Assembly (NCBI GenBank): GCA_963383645.1
Contig: OY726571.1
Location: forward strand, 24,616,116-24,680,115
Source: Muscardinus avellanarius
Taxonomy: Eukaryota; Chordata; Mammalia; Rodentia; Gliridae
Direction: 5' to 3'
Length of the DNA: 64,000 nt
A program made the translations under genes and the position numbers. Of the stretch, positions 1 to 12,517 are shown piece by piece. A model generated the notes under the pieces. That model was not told where the DNA came from. It searched no databases and was given only the letters and a program-made list of their open reading frames with translations. Position 1 is the stretch's first letter. The number at the start of each line of letters is the position of its first letter.

Positions 1-275
1 TCAGGAATTTATGGAAACCCTGTATCAAAACAAAACACAATATGAGCTGGAGTGTAGAACAGAAGTAGAAAGTCCCAACTTCCAATACTATGAAGGGAGG
101 GAGGGAGGGAGGGAGAGATATCATGTTATTTACCTTAAGTATATAAATGACCTATATGAGTACTTAGCAGAATATTTTTCGGGATTATTTTCACTACTAC
201 AAGACTACAAGAGAAGGAAAATAACCTAGAGCATTTACAGGTCCTCTAAGAGAAACTGTTTCTACTTTTAAATTA

Positions 276-277
<2 letters not shown>

Positions 278-316
<39 letters not shown>
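278..316. repeat. (TA)n microsatellite
   Basis: About 38 bases of uninterrupted TA dinucleotides in AT-rich DNA. Confidence 0.95.
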
Positions 317-320
<4 letters not shown>

Positions 321-1447
321 TTAATTCTATAATTATCTTATGCTATTTTATAATCCTAGAAATCATAACTTTGTAATGCATAATGTTTTTCTACAAACTA
401 TTTAAAATCAGATTAGGCAGACTAGGCAAATTTGAAATAAAGGAAGATCTAGGGAAACTATTGGCTTTATTTAGGAAATTATTTCTGAAGTGTATACTTT
501 GGGTTTATTTTCAGAAATACATTCCTATTCTAATTCTGTTCAGCATGCAACTTAACACCTTTGCACTGTACCTCTTCCAGATATTGTGCAATGTTCTTCT
601 GCCAAAGGTAATAAAATTTTGATAATACTTAATCGAATATTTCTACCTTATATTTTATGCCCTCTAGGTCAATAAATAGCTACACTAAAAACAGAAAAAT
701 AGGAAAGCAATATTTTAGACATGTTATTAACACAAGTATAATATCACTTGAAACCCCTATTTCCAATAAACATAACATCATAGTAATTGGGAAGTTCTAC
801 AATAAATAAAAACATTAAAATATTTTAATTACAAAATAAGCTATTATAAAGTGATTTTGAAAATCTGCCTTCATAGAATTGACCCAGTTTTCAATTATTT
901 TTCTTTGTAAGTTAATATCCCATCCAGCAGATCTGAGTTTAGGTATTTTTCTTACAGTAGGCTTGGTGAACAGAATATTGTTTTAGCCTCAGAAAATAAG
1001 CCTCCCATTTCTAAAAGTATGAAGTACAGACCCGCAGGTTAGTTTTCAACAACCACTCTGTTTTTGCTTTTGGAAGCTTACCAAAGTAAGTAAATGTGTG
1101 ACTTTTTCCCCCCAGTGAGCTCTCAGAAATAAATTTAACAACTTAACTTGAGGCCTATAACAAGGCTTCATGATGACTTTAAAGCAAGACTAATCCTGGG
1201 CTTATCTCCAAATTCCAGGCAACCTTAACAGCATCCACATGGAAACTGTTGAAATGTGTGAAATAAGCTGAGGCTTAACCTCAGAGATAGGGTGTATTTT
1301 GAACTTGACAATTCCCTCAACTTTGTGGGCTTAGATGAATGCAAGTCTAAATTGAGGATAGTCACAAGAGAGTTGCTGACACACTTCCCTTAGTCCCATG
1401 CACACATAGGTTCTACTGTACAGTATATTCAGCTGTGTACACAAACA

Positions 1448-1454
1448 ACACACA

Positions 1455-1501
<47 letters not shown>
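1448..1501. repeat. (CA)n microsatellite
   Basis: CA dinucleotide array, imperfect at its left edge (CACAAA units) and pure for about 40 bases at the right. Confidence 0.95.
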
Positions 1502-1503
<2 letters not shown>

Positions 1504-1589
1504 GCATACATATACCTACTTACATATTCTTGCCCCTACTTATTTCAAACTTTCTGGTCAAGAAGGAAAAGAATTTAAAATTTTATTTT

Positions 1590-1735
1590 TGTTTTGTTTC
1601 TGGAACCGAAGGTTAATCCCAGGGACATTCTCTGAGCCAAACTTCAAGCCCTACTTTATTTTTTTATTTTTAAACAGAGTCTAAGTTATTGAAGCTGTCC
1701 TTGGTAGGCACCACCATAATGTGCATCTATATTTG
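1590..1735 (-). repeat. Old B1-dID SINE fragment
   Basis: Reads as the reverse complement of a B1-dID right half: a diverged tRNA/ID-like block with the 'cagggacattct' signature, the T-rich linker, then a short degraded B1 part. It is much more diverged than the other copies, so its boundaries are approximate. Confidence 0.55.
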
Positions 1736-1814
1736 GACTTTGAGTTTCACAAAAATCTATTATGTACTAGTTGGAAGGAAAAGCCAGACTGTTCTCCCTA
1801 AATGACAATGCCAA

Positions 1815-2030
1815 CCTTTTTTTCTTTTACCGGTATGGGTGATTGAACTCAAGACATTGTGTCACCAAGCTACATCCCCAGCCCCACTTCTTTTTAAATT
1901 TTGAATCAGGGTCTCCCTAAGTTGCCAAGGATGTCTTGACGTTGCTGAGGTTGGCCTCAAATCTATGACCATCTTGTCTTATTTTTCCACATACTGGGAT
2001 TACAGGCTTGTGCCAACATGACTAGCTAAG
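1815..2030 (-). repeat. B1-dID SINE, minus strand
   Basis: The reverse-complemented ID-like part (ctacatccccagcccc) is followed by a linker and the B1-like part ending 'actgggattacaggcttgtg'. The copy is diverged and therefore old. Confidence 0.85.
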
Positions 2031-2044
2031 GTCAGGCCTTTTAA

Positions 2045-2525
2045 GAAAATTTTTTTAAAATTTAAGGCAGTAGTTTATTAAAGAAAAGTGAGGATACATG
2101 TTCAAGAGAGAGTATGGGCCAGCTGGATGATGTGAGAGAAAGTGGTCTTTGGGATCCTTCCTTTATAGGGTTCCTAGAGGAGGAAGTAACTAAGGACACA
2201 TGACTGAATTGGGGTCTGGGCTTCCACCTCCCAGAATCAATGGATGGTAGCTGGGTGGCATTTGACCTTGTCCCTCCCAATGGACCTTTTGTTTACTAGG
2301 CTACTCAGAAATCTCAGGTGGAGAAATAGGCCAACTGTTTAAGGGTGGGGGCTCATCGCAGCTTCTGCCTAAGACATACGATATAAGAGTTAAAGATTAT
2401 AAACTTGCCCAGAGCTTAAAACTATATTTTCCTTTCCTTCCTAATTCATCTTATTTTTGCCTAATATTATATGTCTTCTATCCTACCTCATCTCCTTCCC
2501 CACCGAGACTTTTGGTTCTTGAGTC
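2045..2525 (-). mobile_element. 3' LTR of a class I endogenous retrovirus
   Basis: Read on the minus strand, this stretch has LTR anatomy: a TATA box (TATAAAG) at 2161-2167 and an AATAAA polyadenylation signal at 2074-2079, about 85 bases apart, with the element ending in a T-rich stretch near 2050. It lies directly downstream, in minus orientation, of the integrase remnant at 3190-3950, where a 3' LTR should be. The left edge is fixed by the end of the neighbouring SINE; the right edge is a guess. No second LTR is visible in the window. Confidence 0.6.
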
Positions 2526-3190
2526 ATAAGGGTTGACTAAGGATGAAGTTCCATGTTGCATAGTTTCTTCCAAGCTGACAAGGGACAAAGGCCTTGTCTA
2601 CCCAGAAACCTAGTCATGCTAACTGGTCTAAAGGAGACATGGGGAAGCCAGGGTTTTTTGTTGGCTGTAGAACCATCCTTCTTTGATATTCTAGAAAAGA
2701 AAGCATAAACATGCGAGATATTAACCCCTGCCAACAGTAAATCAGACAAGAACATCTTATGCAAATCATTTGGGCCAAGAAATGAGAATTTCATCTCACC
2801 AAGATGTTAGCTTATCATGTTCTTAAAGGGGGACATCCACCAAGGTAGTCCAGATGAAGTGAAAGTGGATACTAGCCCACGAATCCAACAGGCATCCTTA
2901 TACCTAGTCCAAGAAAAAAGTTTTCTTTTCCTTGGAATAATGAGTAAAAGCTAGGAGAAAATAATATGTTATAGTCTGGATAGACATAATGTAATTATAA
3001 GGGAAAAAATCTCAAAAATAAGACTTATTTTGATAAAGTCTACTTGGTTTTTTTTAATAATACTTTTAAATATTCCAAAGGTACACATGAATAGTGTCCA
3101 TAGGTCTTTCCAGCATCTGAGGATTTATTTTTGACTTTAGAGTCTTGATACTGTAAAGTGTCAAGAGGGACAAGTCTAATTCTAGACATA
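2525..3190 (-). other. ERV internal region, probable env/3' remnant
   Basis: Lies between the integrase remnant and the LTR on the minus strand, where env would sit in a gammaretrovirus-like provirus. Only short broken frames remain (the longest is about 85 codons at 2537-2794), and I cannot recognise a conserved env motif. The assignment is by position. Confidence 0.35.
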
Positions 3191-3950
3191 TGAATCTAGA
3201 AATTATGTACCTATAGTTTAACAGCAGTGGGAGAGGCAGTAAGTACTTGGAAATGACCCTTCCACTTTGGGAGAAGCTGATCCAAGAGTGAGTCATTTTT
3301 CCAGGCTTTGAGTGAGTATAATCATCTGGTTATACCTTTGCCAAATAGGTCAAATTATCAGGAGTTAGAAGGACCTTATTGCCATAGTTCAGTAAAGCAT
3401 TTTGTACTTGCCCCAAGTTAATTAACATCTAATCATATCCTGTATTCTAGGGATCGGTGACAAGATCTGGAGTTAGAAAAGTTCTCCAATACAGGATATC
3501 ATAAGGGCTCAGTTGAAGAGAGGTTTTAGAAACAATTATAATTCATAATAAAGCAATGGGAGGTAAGTGTAACCAGGGCTCTGAGGTCTCTTGGCATAGC
3601 TTTTCCAAGGTGATTTTGACTTGTAAGTTAGCCCTTTCCACCTTTCCTGATGATTGAGGGTGCCAGAAGCCATGGAGATGGTAAGTTATGTTCAGAGTTC
3701 ATGAGACCTCTTTTGTTACCTTTGAGAGGAAGGAAGGGCCATTTTCACTTTGAAGTGACCTGGGAAGCCCAAATCTAGGAATCATTTCTTTTAATAATGC
3801 TTTCATATCCTCTTGGGCCTTTGCAATTCAGGTAAGATATGCTTCTTCCCACTCAGAAAATGTATCAGCAAAAATCAAGAGGTATTTACATCCTTAGCAT
3901 AGGGAAGTTCCCAATGATAATTTGTGTATATGAGTAGCATAACTCCAAGT
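3190..3950 (-). pseudogene. ERV1 pol integrase remnant (decayed)
   Basis: Conceptual reading of the minus strand gives gammaretrovirus-type integrase similarity scattered over several frames. Near 3737-3765 is the block around the second catalytic acidic residue, read here as LQSENGPSF; the family usually has D-N-G, so the catalytic Asp codon now reads Glu. Towards lower coordinates come residues resembling the catalytic Glu helix (near 3600-3640), a stretch resembling the end of the core domain (3460-3560), and a GPY/F-like C-terminal domain (about 3195-3300). In-frame stops and frame changes are frequent, so it is non-functional. The order core, then C-terminus, then LTR confirms minus-strand polarity. 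Reverse transcriptase, gag and the 5' LTR are absent, so the copy is 5'-truncated near 3950. Family placement rests on remembered integrase motifs. Confidence 0.7.
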
Positions 3951-4039
3951 AAATCTCCCCTACCTTCCTTTTTTTTTCTTCCTTCCTCCCTTTCTTATTC
4001 GCTCACGCGTGCACGCATGCTTGTGTGTGTGTATGTGTA

Positions 4040-4212
4040 CATTCTACCTCTAAGTTATACCCAAAGCTCTAATTTATTTTATTATTTAAAAAAGAATTCA
4101 CTAAATGGTAGAGGGTCTCACTAAGTTGCTGAAGCTGGACATGAATCTGTCTTCCTCCTATTTCAGCCTCCCAATACTGAGATTACAGGCATATACTGCC
4201 ATGTCCAGCTTC
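4040..4212 (-). repeat. B1-dID SINE fragment, minus strand
   Basis: A degraded ID-like part (tctacctctaagttataccc), an A/T linker and a B1-like part ending 'actgagattacaggcatata'. It is preceded by a TTCC-rich tract at 3958-3996. Confidence 0.75.
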
Positions 4213-4214
4213 TC

Positions 4215-4575
4215 TTATTTCTTATACATGTTTTTAAGCAATATATTTTCTTGTTAATACTGCTTAGTACATAATTAACGTTGTATTAATAAGTCTACTA
4301 AGAACTTCCATATTTATGTATCATTTATTTCTTTATCTTGGCATTTCAACACATTCATAAACATTAGCTTTGCCTTCTTATAGATGCATTTTGTAGAATT
4401 GTATGCTTAATTTCAGGTTACCACCCTTATTCCATCCTACTTCAATTTTCTTTTTTGTTAGGTAAATAACATCTTCTGACATTTTATAGATCAATTTTTG
4501 GATCTTCTTTGTAGATCTGCTTTGAAATCAGTCAATAATTTTGTATGCCAAGTTCAGAAAGAGAAAAAAATTATG

Positions 4576-4611
<36 letters not shown>

Positions 4612-6660
4612 ATGTGGAGAGAGAGAATATGTGTATGTGTATGTTTGTGTATATAGCAATAGCAGAGCAAGCAATTTCTATTAAGAAATGTTATAAAAAT
4701 TCTAGACCATTCACATGCTTGAAAGTGTTTGTAAAACCTTAAAATAGAAGTAATATTTTTAATGATTTCATAAATTATAATGATTAGTTTTGAATTTTAA
4801 TTCCTACTTTACAGTCTCTAAGTATACATTAACGAAAGTTTCCACAAGCAGACAAATCAGTTAGCACAAGTTTTACAACTATTTAAAGTTGGAAGATATC
4901 ATCAGTGTGAAAAGGTTGTAAAATAGATGAAGAATGGTAATGCATTTCTCTTTTATATTATAAAATACTAACACTAAAGTGCATATAAAGATTCTGAGAT
5001 GACAGTCAACAAAAATGTTTTAGAGCTGGTATCCCATCAGATGCTCTGCTAAACCATGAGACAAGCAATTTTTATATCTCAGATTTGAAAGCTAGTCACT
5101 CCTGGAATTGTTTAGATTTAATATTCATATTTAAAACCTTGAAGATAATTGCATTTGGAAGTTAAAATTCACTATCAAACTAAATACTAATAAGTAGCAA
5201 GAATTAAGTAATGTTATAAAATACAACTTTATACTGTTCTGTTCAGAAATTTAACAATATGTGCTAAAGAATTGAAAGAAAGCTATTCTGATTTCTGAAG
5301 TTGTTTGCAAATCATGTTCCATAATGGTAAGGTATATAGATGGCTTTAGTAAAACTGTTCTGAAATACAATTAATTTACAAATGTAGTTGTAAGGGAAGC
5401 CAGGTCATTGAGTAGCATTTTTTATGGTTATAAGTTCAGTTGTAAATTAGTAACATACTCTCAAGGTCAGAAGAAATCCAGTCTACAGAATACAGAGTAG
5501 AAAGTTTAGAAGTTACAAGATATAAAATTGGCTTGTAAAAAACTATGTTTCCATTTATAAAATGTGATTATTATCTCTCAGTGGCCGTTCTCTGTGTAGA
5601 ATCTAAGTCAGAAGACAAACACTTTGCGGATTTCTCTTCCTATTATTTTAAATTAAAAATCCAATCTTACATGACATAGATATCTATATAACAACAAAAT
5701 GTAGGTGGAAAAACAATGAGTTTTATATTCTGGTTGAGCCTTATCATTGCCTTCACATTTAGAGAACCATTTTAGAACCATTCTTCTTTTTCTTCCCATA
5801 AAGTGCAAATGTGAACAACCTCACATTTGCAGAAATGCTACTACTGAGCATTTTATGCGCATGCGCGCACACGTAATCTTCATAATTGTACTGCTTCTTC
5901 TATTCTAGGAGAAACATCATTTAACTACATTCTCATTTTGCAGATAAGATAGTCTCAAGAGACTATAAATGCATATGTTTTCTTAATGAATTGTTTTATA
6001 TATTTGTCTTTATAACAGTGACATTGGTAGTCAATGCACAGGTTCTTATGCAGTTTATAGTCTTGGTCTAATCTAAAGAAAATAATTATATACCTCAACA
6101 GGTTGAAATTATTTTTAGTTATTCTAGGTTTTATAATTAATATATATAGACACATTAGGTGAAACTGCCATGCATATTTTTATGTACCTATTTTTAACAG
6201 AAACTATTAAAATGCTACCACAACAGGCTACATGTAGCTTACTTTTGAACACAAATATAACTATTTTGGAAAACAAGTAAAAATTGAAGTGATATAATGG
6301 AAAAAATTAATAAAGTTCCATTGTCTACTTCCATATGTTAGATCAAATATTAGATTTCACATATAATATTAAACTCCATAATTTGAAAAATGTATTGCTT
6401 TTTTTTCTTGTTGAAATTATACTTAAATGAATGAAATAAACAAACCTTATCACTAATCTATTATCTTCAAAATATCCACATGGAAAAGATTTCTGAAGTT
6501 AGACAACAGCAGAAGGAATATCAATATTTTATCTGCCTTGTGGCTAGCTAGTAAGTCATTTTTTTAAACATTTCATTTTGAAGGGATGATAAATCTCATC
6601 TGTCACTTTTCTAGCATTTTGTAATTTCTTCTTTTCTTAAATATTACTTTGAATAATATA
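4215..6660. other. Unique AT-rich stretch, no gene seen
   Basis: No gene or interspersed repeat recognised apart from a (CA)n tract. A short alternating purine-pyrimidine run (tgcgcatgcgcgcacacg) lies at about 5856-5873. The open frames here (for example 5955-6155, minus) are low-complexity AT-rich translations. Confidence 0.6.
4577..4609. repeat. (CA)n microsatellite
   Basis: About 31 bases of pure CA repeat. Confidence 0.95.
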
Positions 6661-6665
6661 AAATT

Positions 6666-6858
6666 CTGCTGGATGTGTTGGCGCACACTTGTAATCCCAG
6701 CACTCTCAAGGCTGAGACAGGAGGATTATGGTTCATGGATGCTCTCAGCTACTTAGTGATGCCCTCCGCAACTTAGTAAAACTCTTCCAAAATAAATAAT
6801 AAAAAATAGGGCAGGAGGTGTAGCTCCGAGGTCGAATGCTCTTGGGTTCCAGTCCCAG

Positions 6859-6897
<39 letters not shown>
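6666..6897 (+). repeat. B1-dID SINE with long poly(A) tail
   Basis: Full dimer: B1-like left half (gttggcgcacacttgtaatc), A-rich linker, ID-like right half ('gggttccagtccc'), then an uninterrupted A run of about 38 bases at 6860-6897. A tail that long and pure suggests a fairly recent insertion. Confidence 0.93.
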
Positions 6898-6899
<2 letters not shown>

Positions 6900-9800
6900 C
6901 CGTGTTGTTGTTTGTAGTACCTTATTAGCTAATGTTGAAAATTCTAAATATTTCAAACTTCATATCCAAGCATCTTAAAATCTGCCACTTAATTGGAAAT
7001 TTATCCTGAGCTCAGGCTTTAAAGTACTTGTAAAGGCATTAGGTATAGGATAAGTTTATCTGGCTTTCCAGTTGCTTTTTCTGGAGAAGTATGTTACATG
7101 GTTGAATTAATATGGGTTTGGCATAGAAGGAAATGCTTCTTTTAAAAGCAAGACAGTTACAGCTCACCAATGTCACAAAGGCATGACTTCCTCAAGAAAA
7201 ATAAATTGTGCAATTCATTTTATGGCAGATTAAATCCCATTTATTTTTCTTGCAGACAGCTGTTTTGAATAGAATGTCACTTGTGTGAAACCATTTTATG
7301 GATGTTGGGCTTCAGATCTTGGGCAGGCATAACTTTCTCTGATGAAATAAAAGGTTATGTTTTATGATTATTCTTCCTGTCAGCAAACCTCAGCTTCATA
7401 GCTCTAATAATACAGTGTTTAGTATTTCAAGCACCTCTTTTGATGTCTAAATATCCATCTGCTCTTAATTTCAAAGTAAAGATTATTGAACTGACACATG
7501 CAAAAAAAAACCTTCCAAATATTTTCTCCTTTATCCTGAAGTATAATATTTATTTGGAAAATTATCAATCTTTTTGCATTCAGGATTTCTTGATAAAATG
7601 ATCAATTTTCAACAAATTAATCTATTTTATGAAATATGCTTCAACAAAATTCTTCTATAAGCAATTCAATATTTTATGACAACTGAGGAAAAATCCATAG
7701 GATATGATATAATTTTTGAGATGAGGAATTCTTAGGTGATATGGTGCATCTGTAACCGTTTATTGATGAGGAGAGATTTAGAAAGATAAAGTCCTAGATC
7801 ACACATTGGGTCAGTTTTATATCTTGGGATAAATGTTAGCTTAAAATAAAATGTCTAGTTTTTATGCTGAGGTATGAGAGGTTCCTCTCCTCTGTAGTTT
7901 TCTCAGCCATTTAATTCTGAGAAACTGGAATGATTCTGATAACTATCTTTAATTTAATAAAACTGTACTACAATCATATAGACACTCTAGATAATTGGAT
8001 CTAATTCATTGAACATTTTTGCCTTAGGATCAGGACAATAATGAAAATTATAATTTCACTGTGTGTATACACACATATTAGAAAAGGGTATTTTCCAGAA
8101 TGATAATAAGTTGAACGTGGAAATTCTAGTATCCACCGTGGCCTTCCAGAACTGCAGGGGGCCAATCAGAAATTTCCTCCTGGCAAAAGCAGTATTTCTA
8201 ATAGTCTGATATGCTCTCAGAGTAATAAAATGGCTCATAAACAGATTTAAACATCTTTACTACAGTTCACAGGCTGATTTAAAGTAGAATTAATTGAGGC
8301 CCATGAATGGGTTTGGTACTGGACCCTTCTATGTCATCAAAATCTGTCTTACTCTAAATAAAGAGTTGAATGTTTTCTTGCAAATAACATAATTTTGTTC
8401 TTCTTTATTGCTTAGTAGAATTCAATTGTGTATATTTCCCATAATTTTGCTTTCCATTCTTCTGGTGATGGACACCTACGTTGATTCTATAATATACCAG
8501 AGGGACTCCAGATAATGGAGGAGAAACCTTAGTGGAGACAGGGAGGTGGTCCAAGGAAGAGGGAGACTCTCCAAAGGGAGAGGGAAGACTGAGGTTCATT
8601 AATGGAATTACTATCATCAGCTATGTGTATGTATGTGAATATACTAACATCAATCTCAGTACTTTGTATTGAAAGGGGGGAAATCGGGAGGTGGAAGGCA
8701 CCAAGTGCTGTGTGGATTTTTGTCACTGTCAACATGCTTTGCATTATGATTTGAGACTATAATGCACCAATAAGAGCACATTACTTTAAAAAGGCAGCTT
8801 AACAAGGCTGCTTCAATTAATACAAAATAAGATATTGCTGAGACTTCCTGGGACTGTGCTGGAACAAATGTGTTCAGAATATGAAGGTCCCTCTGGGCCA
8901 GGGAACTGGGATGCGAGCTGGGCTGGGTAGAATGACTGCCAAATATCTAGCATTGGATTACATACTTATTCTTTATTTTTCTTTTTTTTTTCTTTCCTCC
9001 TAAAACTCAGAAGTGTAACTCTGTATTGAATTTATTGTTTTTATTTTTTTATTTGTTTCTAAGCTGTTAGTGGCTGACAGCATAGGAAACCCCGAACCTA
9101 ATGTCACAGCTTCACAAAGAATTGCTAAGTGCTTTCAACTGAGGAGCTAGTAGTGACAAAAAAGCTTAATTTTATATCTTCAGCAAACACTAACTGTGTC
9201 TTATAATTTTGAATTATTTGGATCACATTCTACTTTCAACTTAATAGAGACATATTGCATTTGAAGTAAAATTTAAGCAATTGACTCTTTTCAGATTGAA
9301 TATGTGTCTTTCTCTGGTCTTACCAAGTAAAAACACTGTTTCTTATAAAATAAACAACAGCATTGTAAATGAATTATATGAATGTTATAATGAATACTGA
9401 GTATTATAACAGTCTAGATTCATGGGGTAGATGGCTGCAGAGTGAGTAAGAACAGAGCCAAGCATTAGAGATCCAGAGTCTTGAAGTTAAGACCCGATGT
9501 GACATTTACAGGCCCTGGGGTCTCGGAACACACTGGATATGAAAGTGTATTACAGAAACAAGATAGGATTTCACTACTTTTTTTTAACTCTCAAGAAAAA
9601 TTGCCTCTAAACTAAAACGAATAAAGAAAAAATGTCGCCCAATATAGAGAGATGATAGAATGGTAATCCATGACTGCTTCACATAAGTTCACGCTTGAAG
9701 GTCTACTCTAAACCATGAAAGTGTGTGCAGAGAAAATGCAAAATATACCTTTTAACTTTAACAATGAATAATCTTTATAAAATGATGATGATGAAAATGA

Positions 9801-10080
9801 CTGCTCAAGACTGGAGTCAGGAAGATGTCTTCACGTACAAATACAATTCTTCATTTACAAAGACCCACACTTGTTTTCCATCATTGGTAAATTTTAAGTT
9901 AACAAGAATATATTTTAAGTAATCAGAGAATTAAGCACTAAGCACCAGCATGTGTTTGATACTGGAAGACAGGAACAACTGACCCAATAAAAATGAAATT
10001 AGGACATAAAACAGGAACACACAGGAAAGACTTTAAAGTGGAAGATTTAAATTTCTATTAATTTTTTAATGTCTATGAAA
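6900..10080. other. Unique stretch, no gene seen
   Basis: No gene recognised. A block at about 7150-7480 looks like conserved non-coding sequence and is listed separately. The short frames at 8056-8744 (minus) and 9725-9922 (plus) lack any recognisable domain. Confidence 0.55.
7150..7480. promoter_or_regulatory. Candidate conserved non-coding element
   Basis: Repeat-free, higher-complexity sequence with ATTA cores, a GATTA site (tatgattattc) and a polypyrimidine-AG stretch (tttttcttgcagacagctg at about 7245-7263). It is chosen on compositional character only; conservation could not be tested. Confidence 0.25.
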
Positions 10081-10084
10081 ATTT

Positions 10085-10312
10085 TCTTATTTTATTTTAT
10101 TTTTTTATGTTTTTGGTGTTACTGGGTGGAACCCAGAGGCTTTCTTCAGGCTATACTCACAGATCTATTTTATATTTTATTTGAAAATAGGGTCACACTA
10201 AGTTGCTGAGAACCTCACTAAGTAGCTGAGGCTGGCTTTGAACCTGCGCGATCCTCCTGTCTCAGCCTCCCAAAAGTACGGGGATTACAAGTGTGCGCCA
10301 CCACGCCCAGCT
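10085..10312 (-). repeat. B1-dID SINE, minus strand
   Basis: Complete dimer in reverse: ID-like part (ttactgggtggaacccagag), linker, B1-like part with 'gaacctgcgcgatcctcctg', ending in 'ccaccacgcccagc'. Confidence 0.93.
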
Positions 10313-10407
10313 TAATTTCCTTGTTTTAAATGTTTACAAGCACTGTATACAGTGTAGCTTTCAAACAAAATAAAGCAAAAGGGGATGCATTTTTAAAAAC
10401 TTATAAT

Positions 10408-10618
10408 ATGTTGTGTGTGGTGGCACCAGCTTCTAATCCTAGCATTTGGGAGGCTGAGATAGGAGGATCGTGGTTCAAGGGAAGCCTCAGCTATTTAGTG
10501 TGGCCCTTTGCAACTCAGTGAGACTCTATTTCAAAATAAAGAATAAAAAAAATAGGGCTGGGAATATAGCTTGGAGGTAGAATGCCCCTGGGTTCCATCT
10601 CCAGTACCACAAAAAAAC
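10408..10618 (+). repeat. B1-dID SINE
   Basis: Complete dimer: 'tgtgtggtggcaccagc' left end, a 'tttcaaaataaagaataaaa' linker, an ID-like half with 'gggttccatctcc', and a short A tail. Confidence 0.92.
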
Positions 10619-10619
10619 T

Positions 10620-11525
10620 ATAATATAGACACTTTCCAAATATTATCTAGTCAAGACATGTCAATCTAAAGATTCCAGAAGACCAGACAAACCTTCCCAT
10701 ATCCATCCTCCACAAAATTTTCATTACAAGAGCCAGATATTAAAAAAAAAAAACACTTCTCATTCTTGAGATAACCCACATTCTGTGCCGAGGATGTGCA
10801 TCCTCACCTTTCATTTTTTGATAAAGCTCTTTCTCTTTGCTAAGTCGGAGGCACCCTTAAATTCTTCTCTTCAGTGTCAAGAGCCTGGAAGGTCCAAATA
10901 GAGGTTTTCTCTGCTTCCAGAGAGACCTCCTAAAACCCCCTTACAGTGACAGAATGATAATCCTGCTGACGTAGGTAAGGCCATATGTCACATGGTTATC
11001 TCACAAAACTGCACAGAATGCCACTTGAAAAAATAAAAGTACTTGAGTATCAAAAGAAGTCACATTGGGTAGCAAAGAGTCAGGGATATACAATCCTTAA
11101 GACCTAGAAGGTCTACATTTAAATATCTGCAACTTCTAAGTGTCAGAAAATAATCACTAATGGAGATTAAAAAAAACTATAAGCTCATAATGTTATATAC
11201 ATTCTTATACATATACTTTCTTCTTATGGGAATGCTTTCTCATACCTGACCTGTAGTTCCAATAAATGAGGTCTGCTGTATGATTACTGCCTTGATTTAA
11301 TAAAGCATGTGATACCTCTGAGAAACCATTTTCATCTACAGTGACACAGCAAACTTTGAAAGTATTCTGAAATTCCAAATTTAAATTACAAAAATATTAA
11401 AGCAGTCTCTGACAACTCTAAATTTCTAGTAGACAGATATATGCTCCTCCTGAATGAATAGTATTGCGGCTCCATTGTAATAAGGCCGAATTTGCTAGTG
11501 ATCAGGGAACTGATGATAGAATTTT
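10620..11525. other. Unique stretch, no gene seen
   Basis: No gene, RNA or recognisable repeat. The sequence is mixed-composition intergenic or intronic DNA. Confidence 0.6.
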
Positions 11526-11527
11526 AA

Positions 11528-11712
11528 ACTTTTTTTAGGGGGTTGTGTGTACTGAGGATTGAATCTAGGGACATTTTATCTTTCCCGGCCCTTTTATTTT
11601 TTGTTGGAAACAGGGTCTTGCTCTGTTGCAAAAGCTATCCTTGAATCTGTGATCCTCCTGTCTTAGCCTCCCAAGTACTGGGATTGTAGGATTCTGCCAT
11701 GTTGCCAGCCTG
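11528..11712 (-). repeat. Old B1-dID SINE, minus strand
   Basis: Diverged ID-like block (actgaggattgaatctaggg), linker, and B1-like block with 'cccaagtactgggattgtag'. Confidence 0.85.
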
Positions 11713-11974
11713 ATTTTTACACTTGAACCACCAAGAACAGAGGGATCCTGAGGTAGGCTTTACATAGGACAGGAAAAGAAGATTAAAATAAGACCGAGAC
11801 CATTGTAGTTGACTAGGCAATCCACTTCAGAGTTTCCTGTTATACTGCTTTTGTTAAAAAGTGTAAGATACATTGCTAAGGCTGATCCTGAACATTAATT
11901 CTTAGCTCAGAGACAACTCCAGAGGAATCTAGAAACAAACCTTATTCCATTTATTTCATCCCATATATTTACTT

Positions 11975-12172
11975 TTATTTTTCTTTTTGGTGGTACTGGA
12001 GTTCCTGAAAACCCTTCTACCTCCGGGCTATACTCTCAGACCTATTTTTATACTTTTTTTATTTGGAAACAGGGTCTCTTAAGCCAGCACGGCTGGCTTC
12101 GAACCTGCGCGATCCTCCTGTCTCCACCTCCCAAGCACGGGGATTACAAGCATGTGTCACCACATCTGGCTA
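11975..12172 (-). repeat. B1-dID SINE, younger subfamily
   Basis: The ID-like half has the variant 'ttcctgaaaacccttctacc', and the B1 half carries 'gcacggctggcttcgaacct', the CpG-containing arm diagnostic of the younger subfamily in this window. Confidence 0.93.
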
Positions 12173-12249
12173 GGATTTTTATTTTTAAGAAGACAAATCC
12201 ATTAATATTTTAAAAACTATAACATTTCTTCTTTTAATAATAAATATGA

Positions 12250-12468
12250 AGCCCGGCGTGGTGGTGCATGCTAGTAATCCCAGCATTTGGGAGGCTAAGA
12301 CAGGAGGATCACGGTTCGAGGTCAGCCTCAGCTGTCTAGTGAGGCTCTTTGTAACTCAGTGAGACCTTGTTTCAAAATAAAGAATAAAAATATAGGGCTG
12401 GGGGTGTAGCTCAAAGGTAGAATGCCCCTGGATTCCATCCCCAGTATTAGAAAAAAAGAAAAAAATAA
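12250..12468 (+). repeat. B1-dID SINE
   Basis: Full dimer from 'gcccggcgtggtggtgcatg' through the ID-like 'tagctcaaaggtagaatgcc' to an A-rich tail. Confidence 0.93.
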
Positions 12469-12517
12469 TAAATATGATAGCAAAATGGCATGGAATTGAA
12501 AAAGAAATATATATTAA

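Larger units (their letters stand above)
1..1575. other. Unique AT-rich stretch, no gene seen
   Basis: No recognisable gene or interspersed repeat. It contains a short (GAGG)n run near 95-116, a (TA)n run and a (CA)n run (listed separately). The small open frames at 11-229 and 383-622 are AT-rich, start in no recognisable context and resemble no family. Confidence 0.6.

Noticed and set aside
3190..3950. Intact retroviral gene
   Set aside because: Motifs are spread over several frames with stops and a changed catalytic residue; it is a dead remnant.
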